Positions 45,221-53,939 of a DNA stretch of 64,000 nucleotides are shown in pieces. The notes below the pieces were generated by a model. That model ran no database searches and had not been told where the DNA came from. It saw nothing but the letters and a program-made list of their open reading frames with translations. Origin of the DNA: Halocatena salina (GTDB taxonomy: Archaea > Halobacteriota > Halobacteria > Halobacteriales > Haloarculaceae); assembly GCF_023115355.1 (NCBI RefSeq), contig NZ_CP096019.1, positions 1,612,001 through 1,676,000 of the forward strand. The letters run 5' to 3'. The translations under genes and the position numbers were made by a program. Within the stretch, counting starts at the first letter, position 1. Each line of letters begins with the position of its first letter.

Positions 45221-45919
45221 TCACGCCGGTGTGCGGTGGATCTGCGCGGCGTACTCGGTGAAGTTGTCGAACAGCTGTTTCGCTTGGCAGGCCTCGGCGT
45301 ACTGTTCGTCGGTGATGCCTGCGAGCACCGACTCGATGCGGTCCTCTCCGAGGAATTCCTTGCGTCGGGTGACAGCCGCAGCGGTTTCCATGTCGTATTC
45401 GGGGTGGAACTGCACCCCGAACGCGTGGCCGACACGAAAGCCGTGAACGCCGTACTCGTTTTCGGCGATCCGCTCTCCTCCGTCGGGAAGTTCGATTACG
45501 CGGTCTCCATGCGTGATAAAGACGGTGAATCGGTCGTCGATCCCCGAGAACAGCGGTGAGTCCTCGTGTGACACCTCCCGATAGCCGATCTCGAACTCGT
45601 CCATCTCCGCGACGGTTCCACCGAGCGCCGAGGCGAGCAGCTGGTGGCCGAAACAGACGCCCAGGATCGGCAGCCCTCGCTCATGCGCCCCCTGTATCCA
45701 CTCGCGGGTGTCCTCGATCCAGTCCTCCTCCCAGTACGCCGATGCAGCCGATCCAGTGACGATTACCCCATCGAACTCGAACGAGTCGGGGAGCTGTCCG
45801 CGGGAAACGAGAAACTCCGTGAGATCGGCGTCCAACTCCCGCCGGAAATTCCGGTTAGTCGAGGGGATGGCAGCCTCCGTCGTGGACGCGTTCAACAACG
45901 CAAAACGCAACTGTACCAT
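45221..45919 (-). CDS. Class I glutamine amidotransferase, GMP-synthase-like
   Basis: The 232-residue GATase1 protein has nucleophile Cys89 in GVCFGHQLLA and the HPE dyad in FGVQFHPEYD. It stands alone, without a synthase partner, as in stand-alone GATase1 proteins related to GuaA's amidotransferase half or to gamma-glutamyl hydrolases. Its substrate cannot be derived. It lies 60 bp upstream of the acyl-CoA dehydrogenase on the same strand. Confidence 0.85.
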   Translation of the reverse strand: MVQLRFALLNASTTEAAIPSTNRNFRRELDADLTEFLVSRGQLPDSFEFDGVIVTGSAASAYWEEDWIEDTREWIQGAHERGLPILGVCFGHQLLASALGGTVAEMDEFEIGYREVSHEDSPLFSGIDDRFTVFITHGDRVIELPDGGERIAENEYGVHGFRVGHAFGVQFHPEYDMETAAAVTRRKEFLGEDRIESVLAGITDEQYAEACQAKQLFDNFTEYAAQIHRTPA

Positions 45920-46368
45920 TTATCTATTCTACCGGTCCCAGACGTTTTGAAATTTCGATCCACCACCTTTTTCGGATCGTAAAAGAGCAGTTGGAAACCA
46001 TCACCAAGCTATCTCGTAAGAACATGACATAAAAAAGAAAATAGCGGTGGCGACGGCCACCAAGTCGGTCGCACCCCACAGCCGTGGGCGGAAAAACACT
46101 AGCTCACGTCAATCTCTAACTAAGCCATTCCCTTCGCTGAGAGTTTCCATTTTTTCGTTCGTTGGCTCCCGATGTGAAGATGGGTTTTCGAGAACCGTCG
46201 GCCCGTGGGTGAGCGTCGCTCACCGCGAGTGTCCCCTGTTACGGTACCCGTGTTCGACACCGACCGTCAAGGTGAGAATAGATCGAACGGTGAGAGACGC
46301 CACTCCCTCGCTGACTGAGAGTTGTTTTGATCGCAGTTCGTTTCCCTATCCACAGCCTACCCACCATA
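45920..46368. other. 449-bp gap with hairpins
   Basis: No gene is convincing here. Two perfect small hairpins occur: 46046-46061 (arms ggtggc/gccacc) and 46208-46224 (arms ggtgagc/gctcacc). ccacctttttcggatcg at 45960-45976 resembles the edge of the repeat near gatB (ccaccttttttccgttcg), so a degenerate member of that repeat family may lie here. Confidence 0.45.
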
Positions 46369-47091
46369 ATGACCGATACGCCGTGGGTAAGCCTCTTTTC
46401 AGGTGGTAAGGATTCCTCGTGGGCGCTCTATCGTGCGCTTGAGGCCGGCCATCCGATCGAGCGGCTCGTCACCGTGCATCCGGAGGGCGATTCGTACATG
46501 TACCACGTCCCAGCAACGGAGCTGGCGTCGCTGGCCGCCGAAAGCATCGGAATCTCCTTGTTGAACGTTCGTCCGGAGGAGTTCGATACCGGCGCAGCGA
46601 CCGATGCGAGCGAGCAAGGGGACCGAGAGATCGAACCGCTTGAGCGCGCGCTCGAAACTCTCAACGAGGAGCAGAGGATCGGCGGCGTTACGGTTGGTGC
46701 AGTCGAGAGCGACTACCAGAACGCCCGCGTGAAAGCGATGTGCGACCGGCTCGGAGCGGAGTTGTTCGCGCCGCTATGGCACGAAAACCCCACAGCACTC
46801 GCGCACTCGATGCTCGAAGCCGGCTTCGAGATCACGATCGTACAGGTCGCCGCTGCCGGGCTGGATGAGTCATGGCTCGGACGAACACTCGACGAACAAG
46901 CACTCCGGGAACTCCGCGATCTCAACGACCGATACGGCGTGCACGTACTCGGGGAAGGCGGCGAGTACGAAACGATAGTCACTGACGGGCCGCACATGAC
47001 GCACCCCATCGAACTCGAATACGACACTGAATGGGACGGCCAGCGTGGCCGTTTGCTCCTCACCGACGCGTGGCTCGGCGGAACCCGCTGA
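46369..47091 (+). CDS. dph6: Diphthine--ammonia ligase-like ATP pyrophosphatase
   Basis: The 240-residue protein has the PP-loop SGGKDSSWALYRALE at about 10-24 and the family motif LGEGGEYETIVTDGP near the C-terminus. It matches Dph6/MJ0570-type ligases, which amidate diphthine on elongation factor 2. dph2, for the first step of the same pathway, is also in this window (61710-62756). The ATG at 46369 follows a candidate TATA region (ccctatccac). Confidence 0.88.
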   Translation: MTDTPWVSLFSGGKDSSWALYRALEAGHPIERLVTVHPEGDSYMYHVPATELASLAAESIGISLLNVRPEEFDTGAATDASEQGDREIEPLERALETLNEEQRIGGVTVGAVESDYQNARVKAMCDRLGAELFAPLWHENPTALAHSMLEAGFEITIVQVAAAGLDESWLGRTLDEQALRELRDLNDRYGVHVLGEGGEYETIVTDGPHMTHPIELEYDTEWDGQRGRLLLTDAWLGGTR

Positions 47092-47095
47092 AACC

Positions 47096-48052
47096 TCACG
47101 ACAGCCGTGAGTACGGTCCGACGAGTGCTCCCGAAAGCACCGCATCGTCGATCGTGACGTGTTCGTCGACGACCGTTTCGGTAAGTTCCGTGTTGGACAG
47201 CTCCGAGTTCGGAAAGACGACGGTGTTCGAAAGGGTGACGTCCGTTAGCTCGCTGTCGGCCATAATGTGAACGTTCTCACCGATATCGCAGTTCGTAACG
47301 CTGGCGGTTTCGTGAACGAACGACGAGCCATCGAGCGCCCAGTCGAGCGCTTCGAGATAGCTTTCCGGCGTGCCGATGTCGAACCACGCTTCGTCGAAGC
47401 TGTATGCGTACACGTTCTCGCGATCCTGAAGCCACTCGATGAACCAACCCGGTTCGTCGGGATTGTTGTCTCCCGAGAGATACTCCTCGAACCGGATCGA
47501 CTGGGCGGGAAACGCATAGCAGGCGATCGAGACGAGCGTGCTCTTTGGATCGTCGGGTTTTTCCTGTACGTCCACTACCTGTTCGCCATCGAGTGCGAGC
47601 AGTCCGTACGATTTCGCTTTTTCACGGGATCCCACGTCGTACGCTGCGAGCGTCGGAGCTTGGCGTTCCTCGAAGTAGTCGATGAACTCCGACATCTCAA
47701 AGCCCATGAGGTTGTCCCCGGCGACGACGAGCAACTGGTCGTCGATACCTTCGCGCTCGACGAGTTGGCCCAATGCCCCCATGACACCGAACTTCTCGCT
47801 CTCTTCGGTCGTATCCTCGATCGAGAGCGTCGTTTTCTCATACCCTTCGTCTTCGAGATGAGATCTGAAGTCATCAGCAAAGCTCTCGTTCGTGCTTAGA
47901 TACACGTTCTCGATGCGGTCATCCCCCTCAAGCTCTGTGAGAATCCGATCGATGACGGTCGTTTCACCGACTGGAAGGAGCATCTTGGGACGGTGACGGG
48001 TGATCGGCCACAATCGGGTAGCGTAACCACCAGCCAGGACGACTGCGTGCAT
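47096..48052 (-). CDS. Sugar-phosphate nucleotidyltransferase
   Basis: The 318-residue protein has the nucleotidyltransferase signature VVLAGGYATRLWPITRHRPK at the N-terminus, with MLLPVGE, the metal site VVAGDNLMGFE, and a C-terminal left-handed beta helix of hexapeptide-like repeats (VTNCDIGENVHIMADSELTD). It likely makes UDP- or dTDP-sugars for surface glycans. The sugar cannot be fixed. It is convergent with the dph6-like gene, separated by 4 bp. Confidence 0.88.
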   Translation of the reverse strand: MHAVVLAGGYATRLWPITRHRPKMLLPVGETTVIDRILTELEGDDRIENVYLSTNESFADDFRSHLEDEGYEKTTLSIEDTTEESEKFGVMGALGQLVEREGIDDQLLVVAGDNLMGFEMSEFIDYFEERQAPTLAAYDVGSREKAKSYGLLALDGEQVVDVQEKPDDPKSTLVSIACYAFPAQSIRFEEYLSGDNNPDEPGWFIEWLQDRENVYAYSFDEAWFDIGTPESYLEALDWALDGSSFVHETASVTNCDIGENVHIMADSELTDVTLSNTVVFPNSELSNTELTETVVDEHVTIDDAVLSGALVGPYSRLS

Positions 48053-48138
48053 AGTCGCTGCCACTCAGCGCTGATGTATAGCCATTGCGGCTTCGAACCC
48101 TCCGATAATCGTTTGGGGGATGAGTGGGTACGAGACGT

Positions 48139-48429
48139 ATGCAGGGTGAGCGCGAAACGACGCGCCAGCAGATCGCAACCCACATTCGAAACAGTCCGTC
48201 TCCTCCCGGCGTGCTCGCAACCGAGTTCGCCATTCCGAGCAGTGAGGTTCTCTCACACGTCGAGCACCTCGCTCGATCCCTTCAGTCGACCGATGAACAA
48301 CTGCTCGCCGCACCGCCCGAGTGCCGAGAGTGTGGCTTCTCCGAGTTTGACGATATCATCAACCGTCCGTCGCGCTGTCCCAACTGCAAAAGCGAAAGCA
48401 TCGACGAACCCGTGTTCATGATCGATTGA
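48139..48429 (+). CDS. HTH/zinc-ribbon transcriptional regulator
   Basis: The 96-residue protein has an N-terminal winged helix (RQQIATHIRNSPSPPGVLAT) followed by EFAIPSSEVLSHVEHLARSL and a C-terminal ribbon CRECGF ... CPNCKS. This HTH-plus-Zn-ribbon design is a widespread archaeal family (COG3357 type) of unknown target. It ends about 100 bp before the iron boxes of the siderophore operon. It may be a separate unit. The ATG at 48139 is preferred over a start at 48124. Confidence 0.83.
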   Translation: MQGERETTRQQIATHIRNSPSPPGVLATEFAIPSSEVLSHVEHLARSLQSTDEQLLAAPPECRECGFSEFDDIINRPSRCPNCKSESIDEPVFMID

Positions 48430-48533
48430 TATCTGGGAACGCTTCTCTCACGGAGCATAGCAATTCAACTGAAAACGACGTTTTTCGACGCTACATCATC
48501 CATCTTCCAGAGAGTTTGCTGTCGCGCCAACCA

Positions 48534-48549
48534 TTTAGGATAGCCTAAA
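48534..48549. promoter_or_regulatory. Iron box 1 (DtxR/IdeR-type palindrome)
   Basis: tttaggatagcctaaa is a perfect 6-bp palindrome with a 4-base spacer, matching the TTAGGnnnnCCTAA core recognised by DtxR/IdeR-family iron repressors. It lies upstream of the TATA-like element of the siderophore operon. Confidence 0.85.
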
Positions 48550-48559
48550 AACCGGTGGC

Positions 48560-48565
48560 TTTATG
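48560..48565 (+). promoter_or_regulatory. TATA-like element of the siderophore operon
   Basis: tttatg lies between the two iron boxes and would place the start of transcription near 48585-48590, inside or just after box 2. A repressor on either box would block TBP/TFB or the polymerase. Confidence 0.55.
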
Positions 48566-48568
48566 TGT

Positions 48569-48584
48569 TTTAGGTTCGCCTAAA
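48569..48584. promoter_or_regulatory. Iron box 2 (DtxR/IdeR-type palindrome)
   Basis: tttaggttcgcctaaa repeats the perfect arms of box 1 with a different spacer. Box centres are 35 bp apart, a little over three helical turns. Confidence 0.85.
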
Positions 48585-48656
48585 TCGATAAATGCACAAA
48601 CTGATGTCTCCGACATGGTGTACCGCCGACGGTTCCGAGGGGCGGGGGGTGTGGAA

Positions 48657-50030
48657 ATGGTAGACGCTGATGAGCTGTTGGCTCAGCAGGCCGCTCGGGA
48701 ATCGAACGCTCGGACGTATCCTCGTCATCTTCCGATCACCATCGAGACGGCTACGGGGCTAACGGTCGAGGACGCGGATGGGAACAGCTATCTCGACTGT
48801 CTCGCCGGTGCGGGGAGCCTCGCGTTGGGGCACAACCACCCGGTCGTGGTCGACGCGATCGAGCGCGCGTTGAAAAACGAGCGTCCCCATCACACGCTCG
48901 ATCTCACGACGCCGCTCAAAGAACGGTTCGTTGATGCGTTGTTCGAAAGTTTGCCCGACCGGTTCGTCTCCTCGGCGAAGATCCAGTTTTGCAGTCCTGC
49001 AGGGACCGATGCCGTGGAGGCGGCACTAAAACTGGTAAAAACCGCGACCGGCAACCGAGACGTGCTGGCGTTTCAGGGTGGTTACCACGGGATGACCACC
49101 GGTGCGTTGAGCCTGATGGGCGACGTTGATGTCAAATCCGACGTGTCCGGCTTGATGCCCGGCGTCCACCACCTGCCGTACCCCTACGACTACCGGAGTC
49201 CGTTCGGTTCGGCATCCGGACACGAGACTGCCAGCCGATACGTCGAGCACGTGTTGGACGATCCCAACGGTGGTATCGGGGAGCCAGCGGGATTGATCAC
49301 CGAACTCGTTCAGGGGGAGGGGGGCGTTATTCCCGCGCCCGACGCGTGGACACGGGAGATCCGACGAATCACGCGAGAGCGTGACATCCCTCTCATCGTG
49401 GACGAGATTCAAACCGGACTCGGACGGACTGGCGAGCTGTACGCGTTCGAACACGCCGACATCACGCCCGACGTCGTGACGCTCTCGAAGGCGATCGGTG
49501 GAGGACTTCCGCTGGCGGTGATCGTGTATGATGAGCGCTTCGACGTTTGGGAGCCGGGTGCCCACGCGGGAACGTTCCGTGGACACCAGCTGGCGATGGC
49601 GGCTGGTCGGGCGACGATCGAGTACGTGCTCGACAACGACCTAGACGAGCACGCGGATCAGATGGGTACACGGCTCGAATCCCTGCTCGAACGAACTGAC
49701 GAGCAGTTCGACGTGATCGGCGACGTTCGGGGTCGAGGACTGATGCTCGGTGTCGAGATCGTCGATCCAGAAGGCACTGCCGTCGAAAGTGTCGGTTCGA
49801 GCGGGGCGTCCGACGAGCATACCCCTCCGTATCCGGAACATCCCGACCTCGCAAAACGGATCCAATCGGCGTGCCTCGATCGGGGGTTGATCATCGAGCG
49901 GGGGGGCCGCGCAGGCGCAACGATGCGATTTCTCCCGCCGTTGACCGTTTCGAAAGCACAGATCGACGAGATTGCGGCTATCTTCCACGAAGCGGTGGTA
50001 ACCGCGACAGCTACGGAGGGTGCTCGATGA
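48657..50030 (+). CDS. dat: Diaminobutyrate--2-oxoglutarate aminotransferase (RhbA-like)
   Basis: This PLP enzyme makes L-2,4-diaminobutyrate (DABA) from aspartate semialdehyde. The 457-residue class III aminotransferase has ESNARTYPRHLPITIE, the CLAGAGSLALGHNHP segment, QFCSPAGTDAVEAALKL, and the PLP lysine Lys278 in LSKAIGGGLP. The ATG at 48657 has a G-rich sequence 8-12 bp upstream. An ATG at 48615 is possible but adds a basic segment foreign to the family. It is the first gene of a six-gene operon and overlaps the next by 4 bp. Confidence 0.93.
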   Translation: MVDADELLAQQAARESNARTYPRHLPITIETATGLTVEDADGNSYLDCLAGAGSLALGHNHPVVVDAIERALKNERPHHTLDLTTPLKERFVDALFESLPDRFVSSAKIQFCSPAGTDAVEAALKLVKTATGNRDVLAFQGGYHGMTTGALSLMGDVDVKSDVSGLMPGVHHLPYPYDYRSPFGSASGHETASRYVEHVLDDPNGGIGEPAGLITELVQGEGGVIPAPDAWTREIRRITRERDIPLIVDEIQTGLGRTGELYAFEHADITPDVVTLSKAIGGGLPLAVIVYDERFDVWEPGAHAGTFRGHQLAMAAGRATIEYVLDNDLDEHADQMGTRLESLLERTDEQFDVIGDVRGRGLMLGVEIVDPEGTAVESVGSSGASDEHTPPYPEHPDLAKRIQSACLDRGLIIERGGRAGATMRFLPPLTVSKAQIDEIAAIFHEAVVTATATEGAR

Positions 50031-51532
50031 GCCGAGCCGACACGACCGAGCGGGAACTCACCGCGGGGCTGTTTTTGGGATCGAGCACCACCCAAGCCTA
50101 CCGGACTGCGATGGAACAGGCCCACCAGGCCGTTACTGACGTGTATCTCGAGCGCGCAACGCCGTACTCCGGACGATCGCCCGAGCAGCTCGCGTTCGAG
50201 GACCGAGAGATGCTTCCCGAGGAGGGTCAGGGGTTGACGGCGACGATCGAGTCGGTCGCTCAAACGGTGGTCGCCAACTCCGTCGGGACGTCCCATCCCG
50301 CGTGTGTGGCACACCTCCAGTGTCCACCGATGATTCCGGCGTTGGCCGCGGAGGTGCTCATCTCTGCCACCAATCAGTCATTGGATTCGTGGGATCAGGC
50401 TCCGGCGGCAACGGTGTTAGAGACCCGTCTCATCGAGGAGCTAGCTGACGTGTTCGGCTACGGAGACGACGCCGACGGCGTATTCACGACCGGTGGCACT
50501 CAGTCGAACTTCATGGGACTGTTGCTCGCGCGTAACAGGGTGCTCGACGAACGGTTCGACCACGACGCACAGGTGGACGGTCTCCCACCGGCTGCGGATT
50601 CGCTGTGCATCCTCTGTTCGGCGGACGCCCATTTCACGGCGCGCCAAGCCGCGGCACAGCTCGGACTCGGTGAAAGCGCCATCGTTTCGATCCCCACCGA
50701 CGAGCATCATCGTCTTTCCATCGACGCCCTCGATTCGACGCTCACGGAACTGGCTGACAGCGATCGACAGCCGTTCGCGTTGGTCGGGACGGCTGGAACG
50801 ACCGATTTCGGCAGCATCGATCCGTTGGCTCAGCTCGGTGCTCGCGCGCGTGAACACGACCTGTGGTTCCACGTCGACGCGGCTTACGGCGGTGCACTCG
50901 CACTCAGCGACCGTCACCGGGAGAAATTACGCGGCATCGAGACGGCTGATTCGATCGCTGTAGACTTTCACAAGCTGTTTTATCAGCCGCTCAGCTGTGG
51001 GGCGTTCCTCCTCAGAGACGGCACACACTACCGGTACATCGACCGCAACGCCGCGTATCTCAACCCAGAATCCGATGACGCTGCGCATCTCGTCTCCAAG
51101 TCAGTCCAAACCTCCCGACGTTTCGACGCGCTGAAACCGTACATCGCGTTTCGAACGCTCGGACGGGACGGCTTCGGCGAGCTGATCGACTACACACTCG
51201 ATCTCGCAACCGCGGTCGCCGAACGGATCGAGGACGATCCCGCATTCGAGCTGAAACACGAACCGACGTTGAACGCCGTGGTGTTCCGGTATCGTCCACC
51301 GACCGACTCGGAGGAGGCGATCAACGACCGAATCCGGGATCGGTTGCGCGCCGACGGCACGGCCATGATCGCTCGGACGACGATCGACGGCGAAACCTGT
51401 CTCAAATTCACGCTGTTGAATCCACGGACGACGGTCGATAACGTCGAGGAGATCCTCACAGCGATCAAACGACACGGGATGGCGCTTTCGACCGGTGAGC
51501 GAACGGAGTACACGCGGGGGACGAAACGATGA
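50027..51532 (+). CDS. ddc: L-2,4-diaminobutyrate decarboxylase (RhbB-like)
   Basis: The enzyme removes CO2 from DABA to give 1,3-diaminopropane, the diamine of schizokinen-type siderophores. The 501-residue group II PLP decarboxylase has TSHPACVAHLQCPPM, GVFTTGGTQSNFMGLL, the VDAAYGGAL aspartate and the PLP lysine Lys316 in VDFHKLFYQPLSCG. The pairing with an adjacent DABA aminotransferase makes the substrate call strong. It overlaps the upstream and downstream genes by 4 bp each. Confidence 0.93.
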   Translation: MSRADTTERELTAGLFLGSSTTQAYRTAMEQAHQAVTDVYLERATPYSGRSPEQLAFEDREMLPEEGQGLTATIESVAQTVVANSVGTSHPACVAHLQCPPMIPALAAEVLISATNQSLDSWDQAPAATVLETRLIEELADVFGYGDDADGVFTTGGTQSNFMGLLLARNRVLDERFDHDAQVDGLPPAADSLCILCSADAHFTARQAAAQLGLGESAIVSIPTDEHHRLSIDALDSTLTELADSDRQPFALVGTAGTTDFGSIDPLAQLGARAREHDLWFHVDAAYGGALALSDRHREKLRGIETADSIAVDFHKLFYQPLSCGAFLLRDGTHYRYIDRNAAYLNPESDDAAHLVSKSVQTSRRFDALKPYIAFRTLGRDGFGELIDYTLDLATAVAERIEDDPAFELKHEPTLNAVVFRYRPPTDSEEAINDRIRDRLRADGTAMIARTTIDGETCLKFTLLNPRTTVDNVEEILTAIKRHGMALSTGERTEYTRGTKR

Positions 51533-53337
51533 CGGCACGATCACCCGATCCGGAGTCGATCGCCCGAGCGGCAACGACTCATGGACTGCTGAACTGCTAT
51601 TTCAGGGAAACCGGATCCTTCGACCGCCGTGAGCCGGCGGTGATCGACCATCCCGATTGTGCGGTGGTGTTTTACAGCGAGCTGTCGAACATGGGGATCG
51701 AGTTGGCGGTGCCCGTCCGGCATGATTCGCCGACCGGCCGCCACCTGTTCGCGTTGCCGGTGTGCTGCCGTTCGGGATCGGGCGATTGGATCGAGCTGGA
51801 TTACACCACGCTCGCCAGCGTGATCGTTCGGGATCTCGCGCTGTCGCGTTCGGATCCCGACAGCGCGGATGAACTCCTGTTGGGGATCATTCGCAGCTGT
51901 CAGAACACGGCACGGTATGTCGCGGCCCGTGACGATGTCGACCGGCTGTACGGTGACGAACCGACGTTTCGGGACGCCGAGCAGTCGCTCGTGTTCGGTC
52001 ACCTTCTTCATCCGACGCCGAAACACAGAGAGGGGATCGCAAAACGTGATGAGCCGACGTATGCGCCCGAGCTGCGCGGACAGTTTCAACTCCACTACTT
52101 CCGTGCCGCACCCGAACTCGTGAACCACGGTTCGGCGCGCGAGGCGTCGGCCGTCGAGCTGGTGAAAACAGAGCTACGTGACTTCGGTGTGCCCGCCGGT
52201 CGCCTCGACGGCGACGACGCGTTGGTTCCGGTCCATCCGTGGCAAGCGGCGTATCTGCTCGATCAGCCTCACGTCGAGTCGGCGATCGAGTCGGGGACGC
52301 TTGAACACCTCGGTGCGCTCGGACCGACGTTTTATCCCACGTCATCGGTGCGGACCCTCTACAGTCCGAATGCTTCGTTCATGGTGAAAGGCTCCTTGAA
52401 CGTGCGGATCACGAACTCCGTTCGGACGAACAAGCAGCCCGAACTACGGCGGGGAATGGCGGTGTCGGAGCTACTCGAAACGGATCTCGGGACGCAGCTT
52501 CGAGAGCGATATCCGGCCTTCGACATCGTTCGGGATCCGGCGTATCTCACGCTTGATCTGGGATCCGAGCGAGAATCCGGTTTCGAGGTCGTGTTGCGTG
52601 AGAATCCGTTTTGCGAGGGGCACGAAACTGGTGTCACGCCAGTCGTCGCACTCTGTCAGGACCACGTCCACAGCACTCACCTCACTGGCGATGGCGACGC
52701 GACTCGCTCTCGGCTCAGCAACATCATTCACACGATAGCGGAGCGTGAGGGACGGGACACGGCGGCTGTGAGCAAAGAGTGGTTCCAACAGTATCTGTCG
52801 ATCTCCGTTCGACCGGTGCTGTGGCTGTATCTCACCTATGGGATCGGACTCGAAGCCCACCAGCAAAACAGCGTGCTCGCCATGGAGGATGGGTATCCAG
52901 ATCGGTTCTACTACCGCGACAACCAGGGGTATTACTTCGCTGAATCGACCTACGAGACCGTCGATGCGTTCGTGCCGGGCGTCGGCGAGCGTGCTGATAC
53001 GATCTGTCGGGACGAGGTCACGGACGAGCGGATCCGGTACTACGTGATCCTCAACAACGCCTTCGGACTCATCAACGCCTTCGGATCCGCTGGTCTCATC
53101 GAGGAACCAGAGCTGCTCGGGCTGCTCCGGACGACGCTACGGGAGCTTCGGGCGGTCGATCGTGACTCCTCGACGTTGCTCGAAGAGCTGCTCACCGCCG
53201 AAACGCTCCCGTGTAAGGCGAATCTACTGACGCGGCTTCACGGCATGGACGAACTCGAAGGATCGATCGAAAACCAGTCGGTGTACACGGAGATCGACAA
53301 CCCCCTCGTGACCGAGCTGGAGGTGTCCGGACGATGA
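51529..53337 (+). CDS. IucA/IucC-family siderophore synthetase 1 (RhbC-like)
   Basis: This NRPS-independent siderophore (NIS) synthetase joins citrate, as an acyl-adenylate, to a hydroxamate amine. The 602-residue protein has VPVHPWQAAYLLDQP, PTSSVRTLY, KGSLNVRITNSVRTNKQPE and the late motif GIGLEAHQQNSVLAME that forms the ATP/citrate site, plus the C-terminal FhuF-like region. By order it corresponds to RhbC. It overlaps the acetyltransferase gene by 4 bp. Confidence 0.93.
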   Translation: MTARSPDPESIARAATTHGLLNCYFRETGSFDRREPAVIDHPDCAVVFYSELSNMGIELAVPVRHDSPTGRHLFALPVCCRSGSGDWIELDYTTLASVIVRDLALSRSDPDSADELLLGIIRSCQNTARYVAARDDVDRLYGDEPTFRDAEQSLVFGHLLHPTPKHREGIAKRDEPTYAPELRGQFQLHYFRAAPELVNHGSAREASAVELVKTELRDFGVPAGRLDGDDALVPVHPWQAAYLLDQPHVESAIESGTLEHLGALGPTFYPTSSVRTLYSPNASFMVKGSLNVRITNSVRTNKQPELRRGMAVSELLETDLGTQLRERYPAFDIVRDPAYLTLDLGSERESGFEVVLRENPFCEGHETGVTPVVALCQDHVHSTHLTGDGDATRSRLSNIIHTIAEREGRDTAAVSKEWFQQYLSISVRPVLWLYLTYGIGLEAHQQNSVLAMEDGYPDRFYYRDNQGYYFAESTYETVDAFVPGVGERADTICRDEVTDERIRYYVILNNAFGLINAFGSAGLIEEPELLGLLRTTLRELRAVDRDSSTLLEELLTAETLPCKANLLTRLHGMDELEGSIENQSVYTEIDNPLVTELEVSGR

Positions 53338-53939
53338 GCACCGGCATCAACACGGCGGCCTACGACTACCGAACCTACGACCCGACCCTGAATCGGACGA
53401 TCGCGTTCCGGAAAGCGACGATGGACCGTGACTTAGAGCGGCTCCACGCGTGGTTCAATGCCGAGCACGTGCTGCCGTACTGGCAGTTGAACGAGCCACT
53501 CCCGGCGGTTCGGGCGGCGGTCGCGGAGAAACTCGACGACGAGCATCTGACGCCTTACATCGGCTATCTCGATCACGTACCGATGAGCTACTGGGAGTGT
53601 TACTGGGTTGGAGGCGACGAGCTGGCCGAATACTGTGACACCGAACCGGCCGATCAGGGGATTCACCTGCTCATCGGACCTGAAGAGTATCTCGGACGCG
53701 GCTACGCGATACCCTTGGTGCGGGCGGTCACGGAGATGCAGTTTTCACACCCCGAAACCGACCGGATCCTCACCGAACCCGATATCAGAAACGACGCCGT
53801 CATCCACGTGTTCGAGCGGTGTGGATTCGAGCCACGACGAGAGATCGAACTTCCCGAAAAGGACGCCCTGTTGATGGTGTGTGACCGCGATCGGTTTCAG
53901 GCGCTCGGCGGCGGTCGGGAGGTGACCGCCGATGACTGA
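53334..53939 (+). CDS. Siderophore hydroxylamine N-acetyltransferase (RhbD/IucB-like)
   Basis: The 201-residue GNAT protein acetylates the N-hydroxy diamine to the hydroxamate. Motifs of the IucB family are visible: LERLHAWFNAEHVLPYWQL, PMSYWECYW, GIHLLIGPEEYLGRGYAIPL (acetyl-CoA loop GRGY) and EPDIRNDAVIHVFERCGF. It overlaps the monooxygenase gene by 8 bp. Confidence 0.92.
   Translation: MSTGINTAAYDYRTYDPTLNRTIAFRKATMDRDLERLHAWFNAEHVLPYWQLNEPLPAVRAAVAEKLDDEHLTPYIGYLDHVPMSYWECYWVGGDELAEYCDTEPADQGIHLLIGPEEYLGRGYAIPLVRAVTEMQFSHPETDRILTEPDIRNDAVIHVFERCGFEPRREIELPEKDALLMVCDRDRFQALGGGREVTADD

Noticed and set aside
46047-46409. 120-codon plus-strand frame before dph6
   Set aside because: Ser/Arg/Pro-rich composition unlike haloarchaeal proteins. 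It overlaps hairpins and the start of dph6.
48139-48429. HTH/Zn-ribbon protein as the iron repressor of the siderophore operon
   Set aside because: It lacks the DtxR metal-sensing domain. The boxes fit a DtxR-family repressor encoded elsewhere.
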